26,604 bases of DNA from an uncultured Flavobacteriia bacterium (GCA_903930085.1 CAIYXD010000511.1:1-26604); one strand, 5' to 3'. Counted from the stretch's first letter, positions 14,566 through 23,661 are shown. Program-made: numbers and translations. The notes: a model not told the origin generated them from the sequence alone.

Positions 14566-15888
14566 TTATTGAATTGGAATAGTTGCTTCAATTTGCTCCA
14601 TAAGTGCTTTTCGTTTTGCTACTATTTTTGTAACATCTGTTTTCATAACAACGCCCTTTTCGCGAAATTGAAGGAAGTTTTTCCACCATTTATATGCTGC
14701 TAAACCAAAAAGTCCGATCAATGCATAATACAAAAATCCAAGCAGATAACTTGGGTATATAAAGTTGAAAAATAGAAATAGCACCGGAATATTAATCAAT
14801 CCCATAACAATCATTCCTAAAATTAATTTGACGGAACCCCAAAAAACCTTGCGTTTGAAAGATTTTTCAACGAAACGCTTGATGAGAATATACGGCAATC
14901 CACAATGTAGAATCCCAAGTAGCGCAAATGGTGCGAGTAAAACAAGTGAAATCAATTCTTTTGTTCGATTTAATGTATGGTGTTGGGATAATTCAAAAAC
15001 ATAATTTTCATTCATTCGAAGTTTTCGGAGAAGGGAAAAATAAACCTCCATTTCATTCTTTAAATGCGCAAGTTTCTCCAATGATTCCTCAGTTTGTTGG
15101 TTCAGCCAATTCGCCAAATTTTGTGAATAATGCCAACGCTTTACCAGTGGGATTTTCGTGTTGCTATGCAGCGCATTCATTCCTTTTCGGGTTAATTTCA
15201 TTGTGTTTTCATGGAAATTCGCCATGTTTTTATCTTCAATATGCGTGATTTGCTCCTTCAGCATATTTTCCAATAGTTTTGTGACATCTGTAATTACTTT
15301 ATTCGGATTTTCCATAAACTCCTGCTGGTAATCATTGAGGCAAATGCGTTTCGAAGTAGAAATAAGGATATCGCTTCCAATTGTATTTGGATCAGAGTAA
15401 TTGCAGCCAACTGCAGCGAGATAGATTTTCTTTTTCCAATTCAGTTTTTCCAATGCATTAAATCCAATCCTAGCGGCACCTTTTTTTAATGGTTTCAAAC
15501 GCCGAATAAATACATCATCCGTGAAACCTTCTCCAAATATCAAAAGATTTCTTCCATAGGAAAGAATGCGAGCACATTGATCAAAAACCTTTACATTTTC
15601 ATCTTTTGTATCCACTCCGTCGTGTTGGCGATAGATTGGCAACATATGCGCTGCCCATAAAATTGGTCGCGTAAATTGCGTAAAAACATCCGAACGAGTC
15701 ATAAAGAAAACAATCGGTTTACGCATTGATGCCACAATAAGCGGATCCATGAAGGAAGCGGCGTGATTACTGACATAAATTGTCCTTCCGAAAAATCCTT
15801 TTGGGGAATTGATAGCTTTATTTCTAGGATAATAAATCCGTAAAGAATACTTCAGCGTGAAAAATAGTATAAAATAGAGGAATCGCAT
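14566..15888 (-). CDS. PlsC-type acyltransferase with C-terminal membrane region
   Basis: This 440-residue protein has a lysophosphatidate/glycerol-3-phosphate acyltransferase domain in its first half. The catalytic motif NHAASFMD is at 41-48, with H42 and D48, and the acceptor-binding motif FGEGFT at 118-123. The C-terminal 150 residues hold about four hydrophobic helices (roughly 310-332 and 345-410), making it longer than simple PlsC. The protein probably makes membrane phospholipid precursors at the inner membrane. The exact acceptor (glycerol-3-phosphate, lysophosphatidate or another lipid) is not decidable. It is a single-gene unit divergent from ddl. Confidence 0.88.
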   Translation of the reverse strand: MRFLYFILFFTLKYSLRIYYPRNKAINSPKGFFGRTIYVSNHAASFMDPLIVASMRKPIVFFMTRSDVFTQFTRPILWAAHMLPIYRQHDGVDTKDENVKVFDQCARILSYGRNLLIFGEGFTDDVFIRRLKPLKKGAARIGFNALEKLNWKKKIYLAAVGCNYSDPNTIGSDILISTSKRICLNDYQQEFMENPNKVITDVTKLLENMLKEQITHIEDKNMANFHENTMKLTRKGMNALHSNTKIPLVKRWHYSQNLANWLNQQTEESLEKLAHLKNEMEVYFSLLRKLRMNENYVFELSQHHTLNRTKELISLVLLAPFALLGILHCGLPYILIKRFVEKSFKRKVFWGSVKLILGMIVMGLINIPVLFLFFNFIYPSYLLGFLYYALIGLFGLAAYKWWKNFLQFREKGVVMKTDVTKIVAKRKALMEQIEATIPIQ

Positions 15889-15911
15889 TTCTGTTTTGTT
15901 TTTTGTTAACC

Positions 15912-15926
15912 CTAACTACAAATATA
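15912..15926 (-). promoter_or_regulatory. Promoter -7 element of the acyltransferase gene
   Basis: The minus strand reads TATATTTG at 15919-15926, matching TAnnTTTG, with a predicted start near 15912 and a leader of about 24 bases. A T-rich run about 21 bases upstream may serve as -33 but lacks a clear TTTG. Confidence 0.4.
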
Positions 15927-16138
15927 ACCGAAAGAATTGTGCGGAGAAAAAAGTAGCTGTAAGTATTCGATTAGTTTTTTTAAAATCTGATGAATTCGGA
16001 CATTTTTTAGAAAAGATTTTATTATTGTGGCAATAGAAGTTGTTAAAAATCGAAATCAACACCATACCTGCTGATAACTTTTTACTTCCGAATCTAAAAG
16101 CACAATTATTAAAAGTATTTTCGTTAAAAGATGAGAGT
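15927..16138. other. Divergent intergenic region before ddl, no gene seen
   Basis: This AT-rich stretch separates the acyltransferase and ddl genes. The ddl frame is open back to a TTG at 16040, but those codons do not resemble Ddl. TAACTTTT at about 16074-16081 is one base off a -7 element and could serve ddl. I see no stable hairpin, repeat or RNA gene. Confidence 0.4.
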
Positions 16139-17107
16139 ATGAAAACCATTGGTATTATTTGTGGCGGATTTTCATCCGAGTGGGAGATTTCTTTAAAGAG
16201 TGCACAAACTATCCAGGATAATTTCCCGAAAGAATTCAACACACTAAAAATCCAGTTGGATTCTAGTGGCTGGAATGTTTTACTAGAAAACGGAAAGACG
16301 CCATTGGATTTAAATACCATGACATTTGGAGAAAACGCAACATCAATCGATGCTGCAATTGTATATATTCACGGCGATCCAGGAGAAAACGGAAAAATTC
16401 AGGCTTTCCTCGAAATAAAAAACATTCCATATATCAATTCTGGACCTCTCGCTTCGGCATTGTCTTTTGATAAGTGGTATTGCAACCAATTCCTTAAAGG
16501 ATTTGAAATTAAAGTTGCGCGTTCCATCTATTTGACGGATAGAAATCACGCTTCAGCAAAAGAAATTATAGAAAAACTAGATTTACCGGTTTTTGTAAAA
16601 CCGTGTGATTCAGGTTCTAGTTATGGCATTTCAAAAGTTAAAATACTGGAAGAAATGGACGCAGCGTTGGATAAGGCTTTTGAAGAAGGAAGAACCGTTG
16701 TTGTTGAATCTTTTTTAGACGGAACGGAGGTAACGTGTGGCGTTTACAGAAAAAAATCTGGTGTGCATGCGCTTCCGCTAACAGAAATAGTTACGGAGAA
16801 TGAATTCTTTGATTTTGATGCTAAATATTTAGGTAAATCCCAAGAATTAACACCAGCAAGAGTTTCGGATGAGGTGAAGTTAGAAGTTCAGAAACAGGCA
16901 AGAATGGTTTATGAACTCTTGCAGTTACGGTCGATTGCTCGGATAGATTTTATGCTCGTAAATGGCGTTCCGCATGTGATAGAGGTAAATACAACTCCTG
17001 GATTTTCTGCCGCGAGTATTGTTCCACAAATGATTCAATGCGAAGGCGGAAATCTTGCTGACTTTTGGAGGGAAATAGTGGAAGTTGAGCTAAAATTCAA
17101 TTCCTAA
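16139..17107 (+). CDS. ddl: D-alanine--D-alanine ligase
   Basis: This 322-residue ATP-grasp ligase makes the D-Ala-D-Ala dipeptide for peptidoglycan. From the ATG at 16139 the N-terminal motif GGFSSEWEISLKSA is at 9-22 (with E14 or E17 near substrate), HGDPGENG at 78-85, FVKPCDSGSSYGI at 152-164 and the metal-binding IEVNTTPGFS at 281-290. I reject the upstream TTG at 16040 because family proteins begin just before the GG(F/Y)SxE motif. It converges with the PBP4-type gene, whose stop is 30 bases away. Together the two make and trim the peptide stems of the cell wall. Confidence 0.95.
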   Translation: MKTIGIICGGFSSEWEISLKSAQTIQDNFPKEFNTLKIQLDSSGWNVLLENGKTPLDLNTMTFGENATSIDAAIVYIHGDPGENGKIQAFLEIKNIPYINSGPLASALSFDKWYCNQFLKGFEIKVARSIYLTDRNHASAKEIIEKLDLPVFVKPCDSGSSYGISKVKILEEMDAALDKAFEEGRTVVVESFLDGTEVTCGVYRKKSGVHALPLTEIVTENEFFDFDAKYLGKSQELTPARVSDEVKLEVQKQARMVYELLQLRSIARIDFMLVNGVPHVIEVNTTPGFSAASIVPQMIQCEGGNLADFWREIVEVELKFNS

Positions 17108-17136
17108 AAATTTAAACGTGTCGAAAAGGTAGTTTA

Positions 17137-18603
17137 CTACTCGTAAATCGCCAAGGCGTTTAATAATTTTTCAATTTGAACAGTTAAAACGGAGCTGCTG
17201 CACGAATAGTTATTTACAGTAATTGAAAATGCAATTTTTTTCCCGGATTTGGAATCAATGTAGCCTGCAAATGATTTAATGCGCGACATTGAGCCACTTT
17301 TAGCAATTATTCGTCCTTCACCGAGTTGGTTTTTACACAAGTTTGAAAGGGTTCCTGATTTTCCAGCAACCGGAAGAGTTGCTTTAAAAAGTGCTGCATT
17401 TTTTGAAACATTCATTGCTGTCAGTAGCGCGCAAAAATGATCTGCCGAAATACCGTTAGATCGGGATAAACCGCTTCCATCTTTTAAAAATAGACCAGTT
17501 AAATTCATTTTTGCAGACCAATATTTTTCCACTTGCTTTAGTCCTTCCTCGGTGGATCCAAAACCAGTTTTTTGGAAGCCAATCAAGCAAACTAAACCTT
17601 CTGCAAATAAGTTTACACTTTTCATATTGGTTAATCTAGCGATATCTATTATTTTTTCTCCTTCATGCGTGATAAGCAGTTGGAAATTCGAGTGGTACCT
17701 ATTTTTTATGTCTAGATTTTCTTGTCGTACAGATTTCGCTCCTTCTCCGACGATAATTCCACTATTTGTGAGTTGCTGAAATAGCTCGTGTGCCAATTGA
17801 AATTCCGAATCCGGCAAACTTCCTTTCACTTCAAAACCAGCGTGGTTCAATGGCAGCGAACCAGTTGCAAATCTATCCAAAGAATATGGCGCACCAAAAA
17901 TATAGGAATTATCTCCGGTGACATTTTCAGATGTGATGTAATTATGAAAAGTTAAATTTGGTACGATTGGAAAAGTAGTTACCAATTCTGTTTTAGAACC
18001 TTGTGAAGCGCCAGTTTTAAAATGCATTTTTAAAAGGTTGTCAAATACGCAAATTCCAGCTGGGCCTGCGCCATAATAATTTCCCATATCCGACCAACTC
18101 CAGCCATCCGGAGCTCCGGAATATCCAAATTCAGAACCATCTGCGATAATTGCACCTGAAACACTTTTGATTCCCAATTTTTGAAGCGAATCCACCCAAG
18201 AAATCAAGAAATCTCTCTGATGTCCATCCTCCGTAAAGTATTTACTTCCCAAAGTAACATCTCCACCACCACGAATCCAGATATTTCCATTAAGCATTCC
18301 ATTTTTATCGATTGTTCCGTCTATATATATTCTGGTTTTTGGACGAAATTCCGCTCCGAGTATCTCCAGCGCTGAAGCCGTAGCAAATAATTTTGCAGTG
18401 GATGCAGTTGGAATGGAAAGACTGGGATTTAATGTAGCGATTTGCTCGCCACTTGACATATCAATGGCTTGAAAGCTGATAATGGCATTTGTTAATTCTG
18501 GTAATGCTTTAAAATCAGTAATCGATTTTTCGATGACATTTTGACACCAAAGAACTTGCCAGGAGACAATACAACTAAACAAGATAATTATGCGTATCTT
18601 CAT
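17137..18603 (-). CDS. dacB: D-Ala-D-Ala carboxypeptidase/endopeptidase (PBP4 type, family S13)
   Basis: This 488-residue penicillin-binding protein trims or cleaves peptidoglycan peptides in the periplasm. A signal peptide occupies about 1-20 (hydrophobic IIILFSCIVSWQVLW, cut near CQ). The catalytic SxxK motif STAK is at 68-71. The conserved segment DGSGLSRSN, which carries the second active-site motif, lies near residue 390. The KTG-type box is KSG at 435-437. The long insertion between the first two motifs is typical of family S13. No membrane anchor is seen at the C-terminus. It diverges from the exopolysaccharide operon. Confidence 0.94.
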   Translation of the reverse strand: MKIRIIILFSCIVSWQVLWCQNVIEKSITDFKALPELTNAIISFQAIDMSSGEQIATLNPSLSIPTASTAKLFATASALEILGAEFRPKTRIYIDGTIDKNGMLNGNIWIRGGGDVTLGSKYFTEDGHQRDFLISWVDSLQKLGIKSVSGAIIADGSEFGYSGAPDGWSWSDMGNYYGAGPAGICVFDNLLKMHFKTGASQGSKTELVTTFPIVPNLTFHNYITSENVTGDNSYIFGAPYSLDRFATGSLPLNHAGFEVKGSLPDSEFQLAHELFQQLTNSGIIVGEGAKSVRQENLDIKNRYHSNFQLLITHEGEKIIDIARLTNMKSVNLFAEGLVCLIGFQKTGFGSTEEGLKQVEKYWSAKMNLTGLFLKDGSGLSRSNGISADHFCALLTAMNVSKNAALFKATLPVAGKSGTLSNLCKNQLGEGRIIAKSGSMSRIKSFAGYIDSKSGKKIAFSITVNNYSCSSSVLTVQIEKLLNALAIYE

Positions 18604-18645
18604 GCTCTAAAATTAAACGTAAAATTCCGTAATTAAAGATTTTGT

Positions 18646-18684
18646 TTTGGAGACTTTAATTTTTATTGTCATTTTTGTAAAAAA
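18646..18684 (+). promoter_or_regulatory. Candidate promoter of the exopolysaccharide operon
   Basis: TTTG at 18646-18649 and CATTTTTG at 18670-18677 (one base off TAnnTTTG) are separated by 20 bases. Transcription would begin near 18684 and give a leader of roughly 58 bases before the glycosyltransferase ATG. Confidence 0.35.
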
Positions 18685-18686
18685 AA

Positions 18687-18701
18687 TAGCAATCCTTGCT
18701 A
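18687..18701. promoter_or_regulatory. Short inverted repeat in the exopolysaccharide leader
   Basis: TAGCAA, TCC, TTGCTA is a perfect inverted repeat with six-base arms. It lies just after the predicted transcription start, so it could be an operator or a hairpin at the 5' end of the message. No T run follows it, so it is not a terminator. Confidence 0.35.
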
Positions 18702-18741
18702 GAAAAATGAAACGCATTAAGACCACGCTATATTGCCAAAA

Positions 18742-19926
18742 ATGCCAGTAAGTCAAAAAATAAAAGTTTTAAGGATAATAAATCGGTTTAATATTGGCGG
18801 TCCTACCTACAATGCTGCGTTTTTAACAAAATATCTTTCAGATGATTTTGAAACAATGTTGATTGGAGGCCTGCCAGAGGAAGGAGAGTCTGATTCTTTG
18901 CATATTTTAAAGGAATATGGCTTAAATCCAATTTTATTGGATGAAATGAAAAGAACTCCTAGTTTTCTAGGGGATAGAAAAGCATATATGCGTTTGAAAG
19001 AAATAATTCGTGAATTTAAACCTGATATTGTGCATACTCATGCTTCTAAAGCTGGAGCACTTGGACGAAAAGCGGCTCATGAATTAAAAGTGCCTGTAAT
19101 TATTCATACGTTCCATGGCCATGTTTTCCATTCCTATTTTGGGAATTTTAAAACCAGATTATATAAATTAATTGAACGTAAATTAGCCAAGAAATCTACT
19201 GGAATTGTTGCGATTTCAAATTTGCAAAAAGAAGAATTATCCAAGGAACACAATATTTGTGCAGGAAAAAAGATAACTGTTATTCCTTTGGGGTTTGATT
19301 TGGATAAGTTTCATGATAATCTGGAAGAAAAGCGACTCTTAACTAGAATTGAATATTCCTTGACGGATGATGAAGTTGCAGTTTCAATTATTGGTAGGTT
19401 GGTGCCAATTAAAAATCATAGTTTATTTTTGGAATCCATCGAAATCGTTTCTAAAAAAACCAATAAAAAAATTGCTATTTTTATCGTAGGAGATGGAACA
19501 GAAAGGGCTTCAATTGAGCAGAAAATTGAAAACATGCAACTTGGTTCAAACGTTCGCTTTGTTTTAACTTCTTGGATAAAAAACATTGACTGCTTCAATG
19601 CTGGAATGGATATTTTATGCTTAACATCTAATAATGAAGGAACACCGGTAAGTTTAATTGAAGCCCAAGCGGCAAACATTCCGGTGATTTCGACAGATGT
19701 CGGCGGAGTAAGAGATGTTGTGGAGGATGGCATAACTGGATTTATAGTTCCGAAAAATTCAAAGGAAAGATTTTCAGAAAAATTACTACTTTTGATAGAG
19801 AATGAAAAAATGCGAAAATTAATGTCACAAAATGGTTGGACCTTCGTTAAAAATAAATTCCATTACACGACACTTGTTGAAAATATGGAAATATACTACA
19901 GGAAGTTGCTAAACGAAAAAAATTAA
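18742..19926 (+). CDS. Glycosyltransferase family 4 protein
   Basis: This 394-residue GT-B glycosyltransferase probably adds a sugar from a nucleotide donor to a lipid-linked exopolysaccharide precursor. The N-terminal Rossmann domain begins KIKVLRIINRFNIGGPTYNA, with the GG loop that retaining GT4 enzymes use. HTHASKAGALGRKAA and HTFHGHVFHS lie at about 95-125. The C-terminal donor domain has the E-x7-E motif, E299 to E307, in NNEGTPVSLIEAQ. The ATG at 18742 is preferred to a TTG three codons earlier. The stop codon is immediately followed by the ATG of the export gene. The sugar and linkage cannot be read from the sequence. Confidence 0.9.
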   Translation: MPVSQKIKVLRIINRFNIGGPTYNAAFLTKYLSDDFETMLIGGLPEEGESDSLHILKEYGLNPILLDEMKRTPSFLGDRKAYMRLKEIIREFKPDIVHTHASKAGALGRKAAHELKVPVIIHTFHGHVFHSYFGNFKTRLYKLIERKLAKKSTGIVAISNLQKEELSKEHNICAGKKITVIPLGFDLDKFHDNLEEKRLLTRIEYSLTDDEVAVSIIGRLVPIKNHSLFLESIEIVSKKTNKKIAIFIVGDGTERASIEQKIENMQLGSNVRFVLTSWIKNIDCFNAGMDILCLTSNNEGTPVSLIEAQAANIPVISTDVGGVRDVVEDGITGFIVPKNSKERFSEKLLLLIENEKMRKLMSQNGWTFVKNKFHYTTLVENMEIYYRKLLNEKN

Positions 19927-20688
19927 ATGAAAGAAATTAAGACCTTACACATCTTTCTTATTTGTCTCCTTTCCCTAGGATTTCAACGTTGTGGAATAAA
20001 TAACAACATGATGTTTAAAGTGCCTAAGGGTCAGGATGTAAGTATTGAAAAAGCGCTAATGCATCCTTCTGGCGATTATAGAATTTCGGTTGATGATAAA
20101 CTAACTTTCACAATGGCTACTAACAGCGGAACAAAAATTGTTGAAGCGATGGGCGGAGGCGGTGGTGCGAACAATAGTGGATCAGGCGGTGAATATATTG
20201 TTCGCAAATCGGGTAAAGTTGAATTGCCGCTGCTTGGAGAGGTATCCGTTGAAGGATTGACTGTAGTTCAGTTTGAAGACACATTACAAAGACTATTTTC
20301 ACAAGAATACCAAAATCCTTTTGTTCAGGTTAAAATAACGAACCAACGCGTAATTGTTTTTCCTGGAGGAGGAGCCGACCCTTCAGTTGTTCCCTTAACG
20401 AATTCTAATACTACCCTAATTGAGGCAATAGCACAAGGCGGAGGAATTTCAGAAAGAGGTAAATCAAATTCAATAAAACTAATGCGTAAAGAAAATGGTG
20501 TGCGTCAAATATATACAATTGATCTTTCTACAATAGAAGGATTGAAATATGCAGATATCATTGTTCAAGCTAATGATTATATTTATGTTGAACCATCACC
20601 TGATATAGCGCGTGAATTAATGAAGGATATTTCCCCAATCTTTGCTATTCTTTCTACAAGTTTACTTTTAATTAATCTATTCAAATAA
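19927..20688 (+). CDS. Wza-type polysaccharide export (OPX) protein
   Basis: This 253-residue protein has a polysaccharide export domain (about 48-140: YRISVDDKLTFTM through YIVRKSGKVELPLLGEVSVEGLTVVQFEDTL) and an SLBB-like domain (about 145-225). These build the ring that lets polysaccharide cross the envelope. A signal-type hydrophobic stretch (9-19) is followed by C22, but the preceding residues FQR make a poor lipobox. A Gly-rich loop (GGGGGANNSGSGG) interrupts the export domain. A hydrophobic C-terminal helix (about 232-252) could be the outer-membrane helix of Wza-like proteins. It starts directly after the glycosyltransferase stop and precedes its kinase partner. Confidence 0.9.
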   Translation: MKEIKTLHIFLICLLSLGFQRCGINNNMMFKVPKGQDVSIEKALMHPSGDYRISVDDKLTFTMATNSGTKIVEAMGGGGGANNSGSGGEYIVRKSGKVELPLLGEVSVEGLTVVQFEDTLQRLFSQEYQNPFVQVKITNQRVIVFPGGGADPSVVPLTNSNTTLIEAIAQGGGISERGKSNSIKLMRKENGVRQIYTIDLSTIEGLKYADIIVQANDYIYVEPSPDIARELMKDISPIFAILSTSLLLINLFK

Positions 20689-20700
20689 TAATTTATCCAA

Positions 20701-23106
20701 TTGAAAAATAAAAGTATCATTGTTAACAAGCATTATGATCCAGCAATCTTAAGAACGGTTGTTACGCGTTATTGGTGGTGGCCACTATTGTTCGTGTTAT
20801 TTTTCTCTTCGTTTGCTTATTTTATTTTGCGCTATACAAAACCTGTATTTGAGTCAACTATGGTTATTCAACTCGAGAAGAATGATGCAGCAAAAGAAAT
20901 TATAGATATTGAAAATATTAATTCAAGAAACGGAGACATTTCAGCTGAAATTGAATTACTGCGCTCACAACTTATTTTTGAAAAAGCAATCCAAAAACTT
21001 AATTATTCTACAAGTTATTTCTCTGAGGGGCAATTTTTGACGCAGGAAAAATATAATTCGAGCAGTTTCATGGTTCAATCCTTTGAATTAAAAGATTCCA
21101 CGTTGTTAAGTGTTCCAATTTATTTAAAATATAATCGAGGTGTAATTACCTTGAATTATAGTTTTAAAAACAAAACACATACTATCAGTGGAAAATTGGA
21201 TGAGCATTTGATTAATAGCCATTTTAATATTGTGATTAAAGCAGCAAACAAAAGCGAACTGGAGAGGGAAGCAACAAAGAATCAGCTTTATTTTATTTTT
21301 AATAGTATTGAATCCTACACTGCCGCGATGTTAGGTTCTCTTCAAGTGTTGCCAATTGATCCAGTAGCAAAAACAATTCAGATAACTTTTACCGGAAATA
21401 ATCCAAGGCAATGTCAAGATATTATAAACGCTGTAGCAGAAACATTTAATCAATTCGAAAAAGAAAATAAACGAAATGGTTCAGATAATATTTTAGCATT
21501 TATAAAGCAGCAGCTGGATTCCTTAACGATTGAATTAAACCAATCCAATGACGCTTTAATCGATTTCCAACGTAAGTCGAATGTTTCAACGATAGAAGAA
21601 GCAAATGAAAAGTTAAGTAGTAGCGTTACTGATTTACAAGATAAATTAACCGCACTTGATGAAGAAATCCGCTCGTTAAACAGTGTCAACCTAAAGTTAA
21701 AATCGGACCCTAATCGATTAGATGTTTATCGACTTTTGCCAGAAATGCTTGGTAAAAGTTATGAATCTGCTTTATCTGCTCAAATAAGTGCCCTTTTTGA
21801 ACTTTTAGATCGTAAAGAAGAATTGCTCTTTCGCGTAACTCCAGAAAATAGCGAAATAAAGGCAATTAACACTAAAATTCAATTGAAGTTGGCAGCAATA
21901 CGAAAAAGTATTGGAGCAATATTGGATCGGATGAATACAGATAGTAAAATCATCTCATCCAAAATAGCAGGCTTTGAAAATCAAATGTTAGAATTACCAG
22001 AAAAGAAGATACAATATAGTAAGCTGATAAATGCACAAAATTTTAATGAAGATTACTATACCTTGTTATCGGATAAACAAACACAATATTTGATTTCAGA
22101 TGCCGGTTATACTTCTAGTAATCGTATTTTGTCGCGCCCTACCATTAGCTTAGATCCTATTTCGCCTAATAGGAAATTTATATATTCATCTTTTCTAATG
22201 ATTGGGATGTTTTTAGGAATAGGAATTCTTGTTTTAAAATACCTTACCTATAATGAAATTAACCAGATAGATGAACTTACAAAATTATTACCTACAAAAG
22301 CATCAATTTTGGGTGGCGTTCCATTTTTCGCTGACATGAAATATTCTCAACTAGTTGTTGGTAAATCATCAAAATCAGCATTAGCAGAAGCTCTTCGAAA
22401 AATTCGAATCAATTTGACATACATTCGTCCTAATTATCAAACAATTGCGGTTTCCTCTTCTATATCTGGGGAAGGAAAAACATTCGTTGCATTAAATTTG
22501 GCGGGAATCATTGCGATGACTGGTAAAAAAACTATTTTGCTGGATTTGGATCTTCGCAAACCGAAAGTGCACATTGGATTGAATACGGAAAATAATTATG
22601 GGATGAGTGGTTTAATTGTCAATGAATTTACATTTGAACAGTGTATACAACATTCTGAAATAGAGAATTTAGATTTTATTACTGCAGGTCCGATTCCACC
22701 GAATCCATCTGAACTATTGTTGGGGGATAGTTTCAAAGAAATTCTGGCTGAACTAAAGGGTAAATACGATGTAATTGTTATTGATAATCCGCCAGTCGGC
22801 TTAGTATCGGATGGGATTAGAATTTTATCAGAAGCAGATATTCCTATTTATGTTTTTAAATCTCATTATTCTAAAAGAGTCTTTGCAAAACAAGTAAAGG
22901 AGTTTTTTGATATTGGACAATTGGACAATTTGAATGTTATTTTAAATGGTGTAAGAAACACAAAAAGCTCCTCCTATGGTTATGGCTATGGTTATGGCTA
23001 TGGTTATGGATACTATCAAGGTGAGGACCTTTCTGTAATGGATAAAATGCGCCAGAAAATAAAAGAAAAAATACTAAGAATTTTTAAAAAAAATGCAGAT
23101 AAGTAA
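20701..23106 (+). CDS. Wzc-type polysaccharide copolymerase and tyrosine autokinase
   Basis: This 801-residue inner-membrane protein controls polysaccharide chain length and export. Membrane helices lie at about 25-45 and 494-514, with a long periplasmic coiled-coil region between (about 250-460). The cytoplasmic BY-kinase domain has Walker A SISGEGKT at 587-594, Walker A' LLDLDLRKP at 613-621 and Walker B VIVIDNPP at 691-698. The tyrosine-rich tail, target of autophosphorylation, is a (YG)6YY repeat at 759-772. A basic C-terminal region follows. The start is a TTG at 20701: an in-frame stop lies just upstream and no ATG precedes the first membrane helix. It overlaps rfbC by 14 bases. Confidence 0.93.
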   Translation: MKNKSIIVNKHYDPAILRTVVTRYWWWPLLFVLFFSSFAYFILRYTKPVFESTMVIQLEKNDAAKEIIDIENINSRNGDISAEIELLRSQLIFEKAIQKLNYSTSYFSEGQFLTQEKYNSSSFMVQSFELKDSTLLSVPIYLKYNRGVITLNYSFKNKTHTISGKLDEHLINSHFNIVIKAANKSELEREATKNQLYFIFNSIESYTAAMLGSLQVLPIDPVAKTIQITFTGNNPRQCQDIINAVAETFNQFEKENKRNGSDNILAFIKQQLDSLTIELNQSNDALIDFQRKSNVSTIEEANEKLSSSVTDLQDKLTALDEEIRSLNSVNLKLKSDPNRLDVYRLLPEMLGKSYESALSAQISALFELLDRKEELLFRVTPENSEIKAINTKIQLKLAAIRKSIGAILDRMNTDSKIISSKIAGFENQMLELPEKKIQYSKLINAQNFNEDYYTLLSDKQTQYLISDAGYTSSNRILSRPTISLDPISPNRKFIYSSFLMIGMFLGIGILVLKYLTYNEINQIDELTKLLPTKASILGGVPFFADMKYSQLVVGKSSKSALAEALRKIRINLTYIRPNYQTIAVSSSISGEGKTFVALNLAGIIAMTGKKTILLDLDLRKPKVHIGLNTENNYGMSGLIVNEFTFEQCIQHSEIENLDFITAGPIPPNPSELLLGDSFKEILAELKGKYDVIVIDNPPVGLVSDGIRILSEADIPIYVFKSHYSKRVFAKQVKEFFDIGQLDNLNVILNGVRNTKSSSYGYGYGYGYGYGYYQGEDLSVMDKMRQKIKEKILRIFKKNADK
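22975..23010 (+). repeat. In-frame TATGGY hexamer repeat coding (Tyr-Gly)6
   Basis: Six consecutive hexamers TATGGT, TATGGC, TATGGT, TATGGC, TATGGT, TATGGA encode alternating Tyr-Gly, followed by TACTAT (Tyr-Tyr). Because the unit is six bases, slippage would change the number of tyrosines without shifting the frame. Confidence 0.95.
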
Positions 23107-23632
23107 ATTCGAAATTGAAGGATTATTATTGATTGAACCCCGCTTATTCCAAGATGAGAGAGGTTTATTCTTTGAATCCTATAATGCCATTAAATATGCT
23201 GAGATTCTTGGTGAAGCTGCTAATTTTGTACAAGATAACATTTCTGTTTCAAAAAAAAATGTACTTAGAGGCCTTCATTTTCAGGAGCCACCCTTTTCTC
23301 AAGGAAAACTTGTAACGGTATTGCAGGGAAAAGTATTGGATGTTGCAGTAGATATTCGCGAAAATTCCAAAACGTATGGGCAGCACCAAGCAGTTGAACT
23401 TTCCGCTGAAAACAAACACCAATTTTGGATTCCGCCAGGCTTCGCGCATGGTTTTATTGCCTTGGAAGAAAACACATTGTTTTCCTATAAATGCACTAAT
23501 TTTTATTCTCCTGAACATGAAAAAACCATAAAATGGAACGACCCAATCTTAGCAATTAACTGGGGAGATGTTTTTAATCCCATTATTTCAGAAAAAGATC
23601 AAGTTGGTCAGTCTTTTATCGAGTTTACTTAA
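23093..23632 (+). CDS. rfbC: dTDP-4-dehydrorhamnose 3,5-epimerase
   Basis: This 179-residue RmlC-type epimerase converts dTDP-4-keto-6-deoxyglucose to dTDP-4-keto-rhamnose on the way to dTDP-L-rhamnose. The catalytic histidine is H62 in LRGLHFQ. The DERGLFFES segment is at 21-29, the cupin-fold segment WIPPGFAHGF at 112-121, and the conserved tyrosine near 138 lies in TNFYSPEHE. The length is typical. The other rhamnose genes (rfbA, rfbB, rfbD) are not in the window. It overlaps the kinase gene by 14 bases and so belongs to the exopolysaccharide operon. Confidence 0.95.
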   Translation: MQISKFEIEGLLLIEPRLFQDERGLFFESYNAIKYAEILGEAANFVQDNISVSKKNVLRGLHFQEPPFSQGKLVTVLQGKVLDVAVDIRENSKTYGQHQAVELSAENKHQFWIPPGFAHGFIALEENTLFSYKCTNFYSPEHEKTIKWNDPILAINWGDVFNPIISEKDQVGQSFIEFT

Positions 23633-23661
23633 AGAATCAGAAACTAAATAAATTAAAATTT

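Noticed and set aside
16040..16138. N-terminal extension of Ddl starting at a TTG
   Set aside because: Family proteins begin just before the GG(F/Y)SxE motif; the extra 33 residues resemble nothing, and an ATG sits at the expected place.
15916..16320. 134-codon open frame on the minus strand over the ddl start
   Set aside because: It is antisense to the conserved ddl N-terminus, low in complexity and lacks recognisable domains.
22975..23016. Short tandem repeat as a CRISPR fragment
   Set aside because: Units are six bases with no spacers and lie in frame inside a kinase gene.
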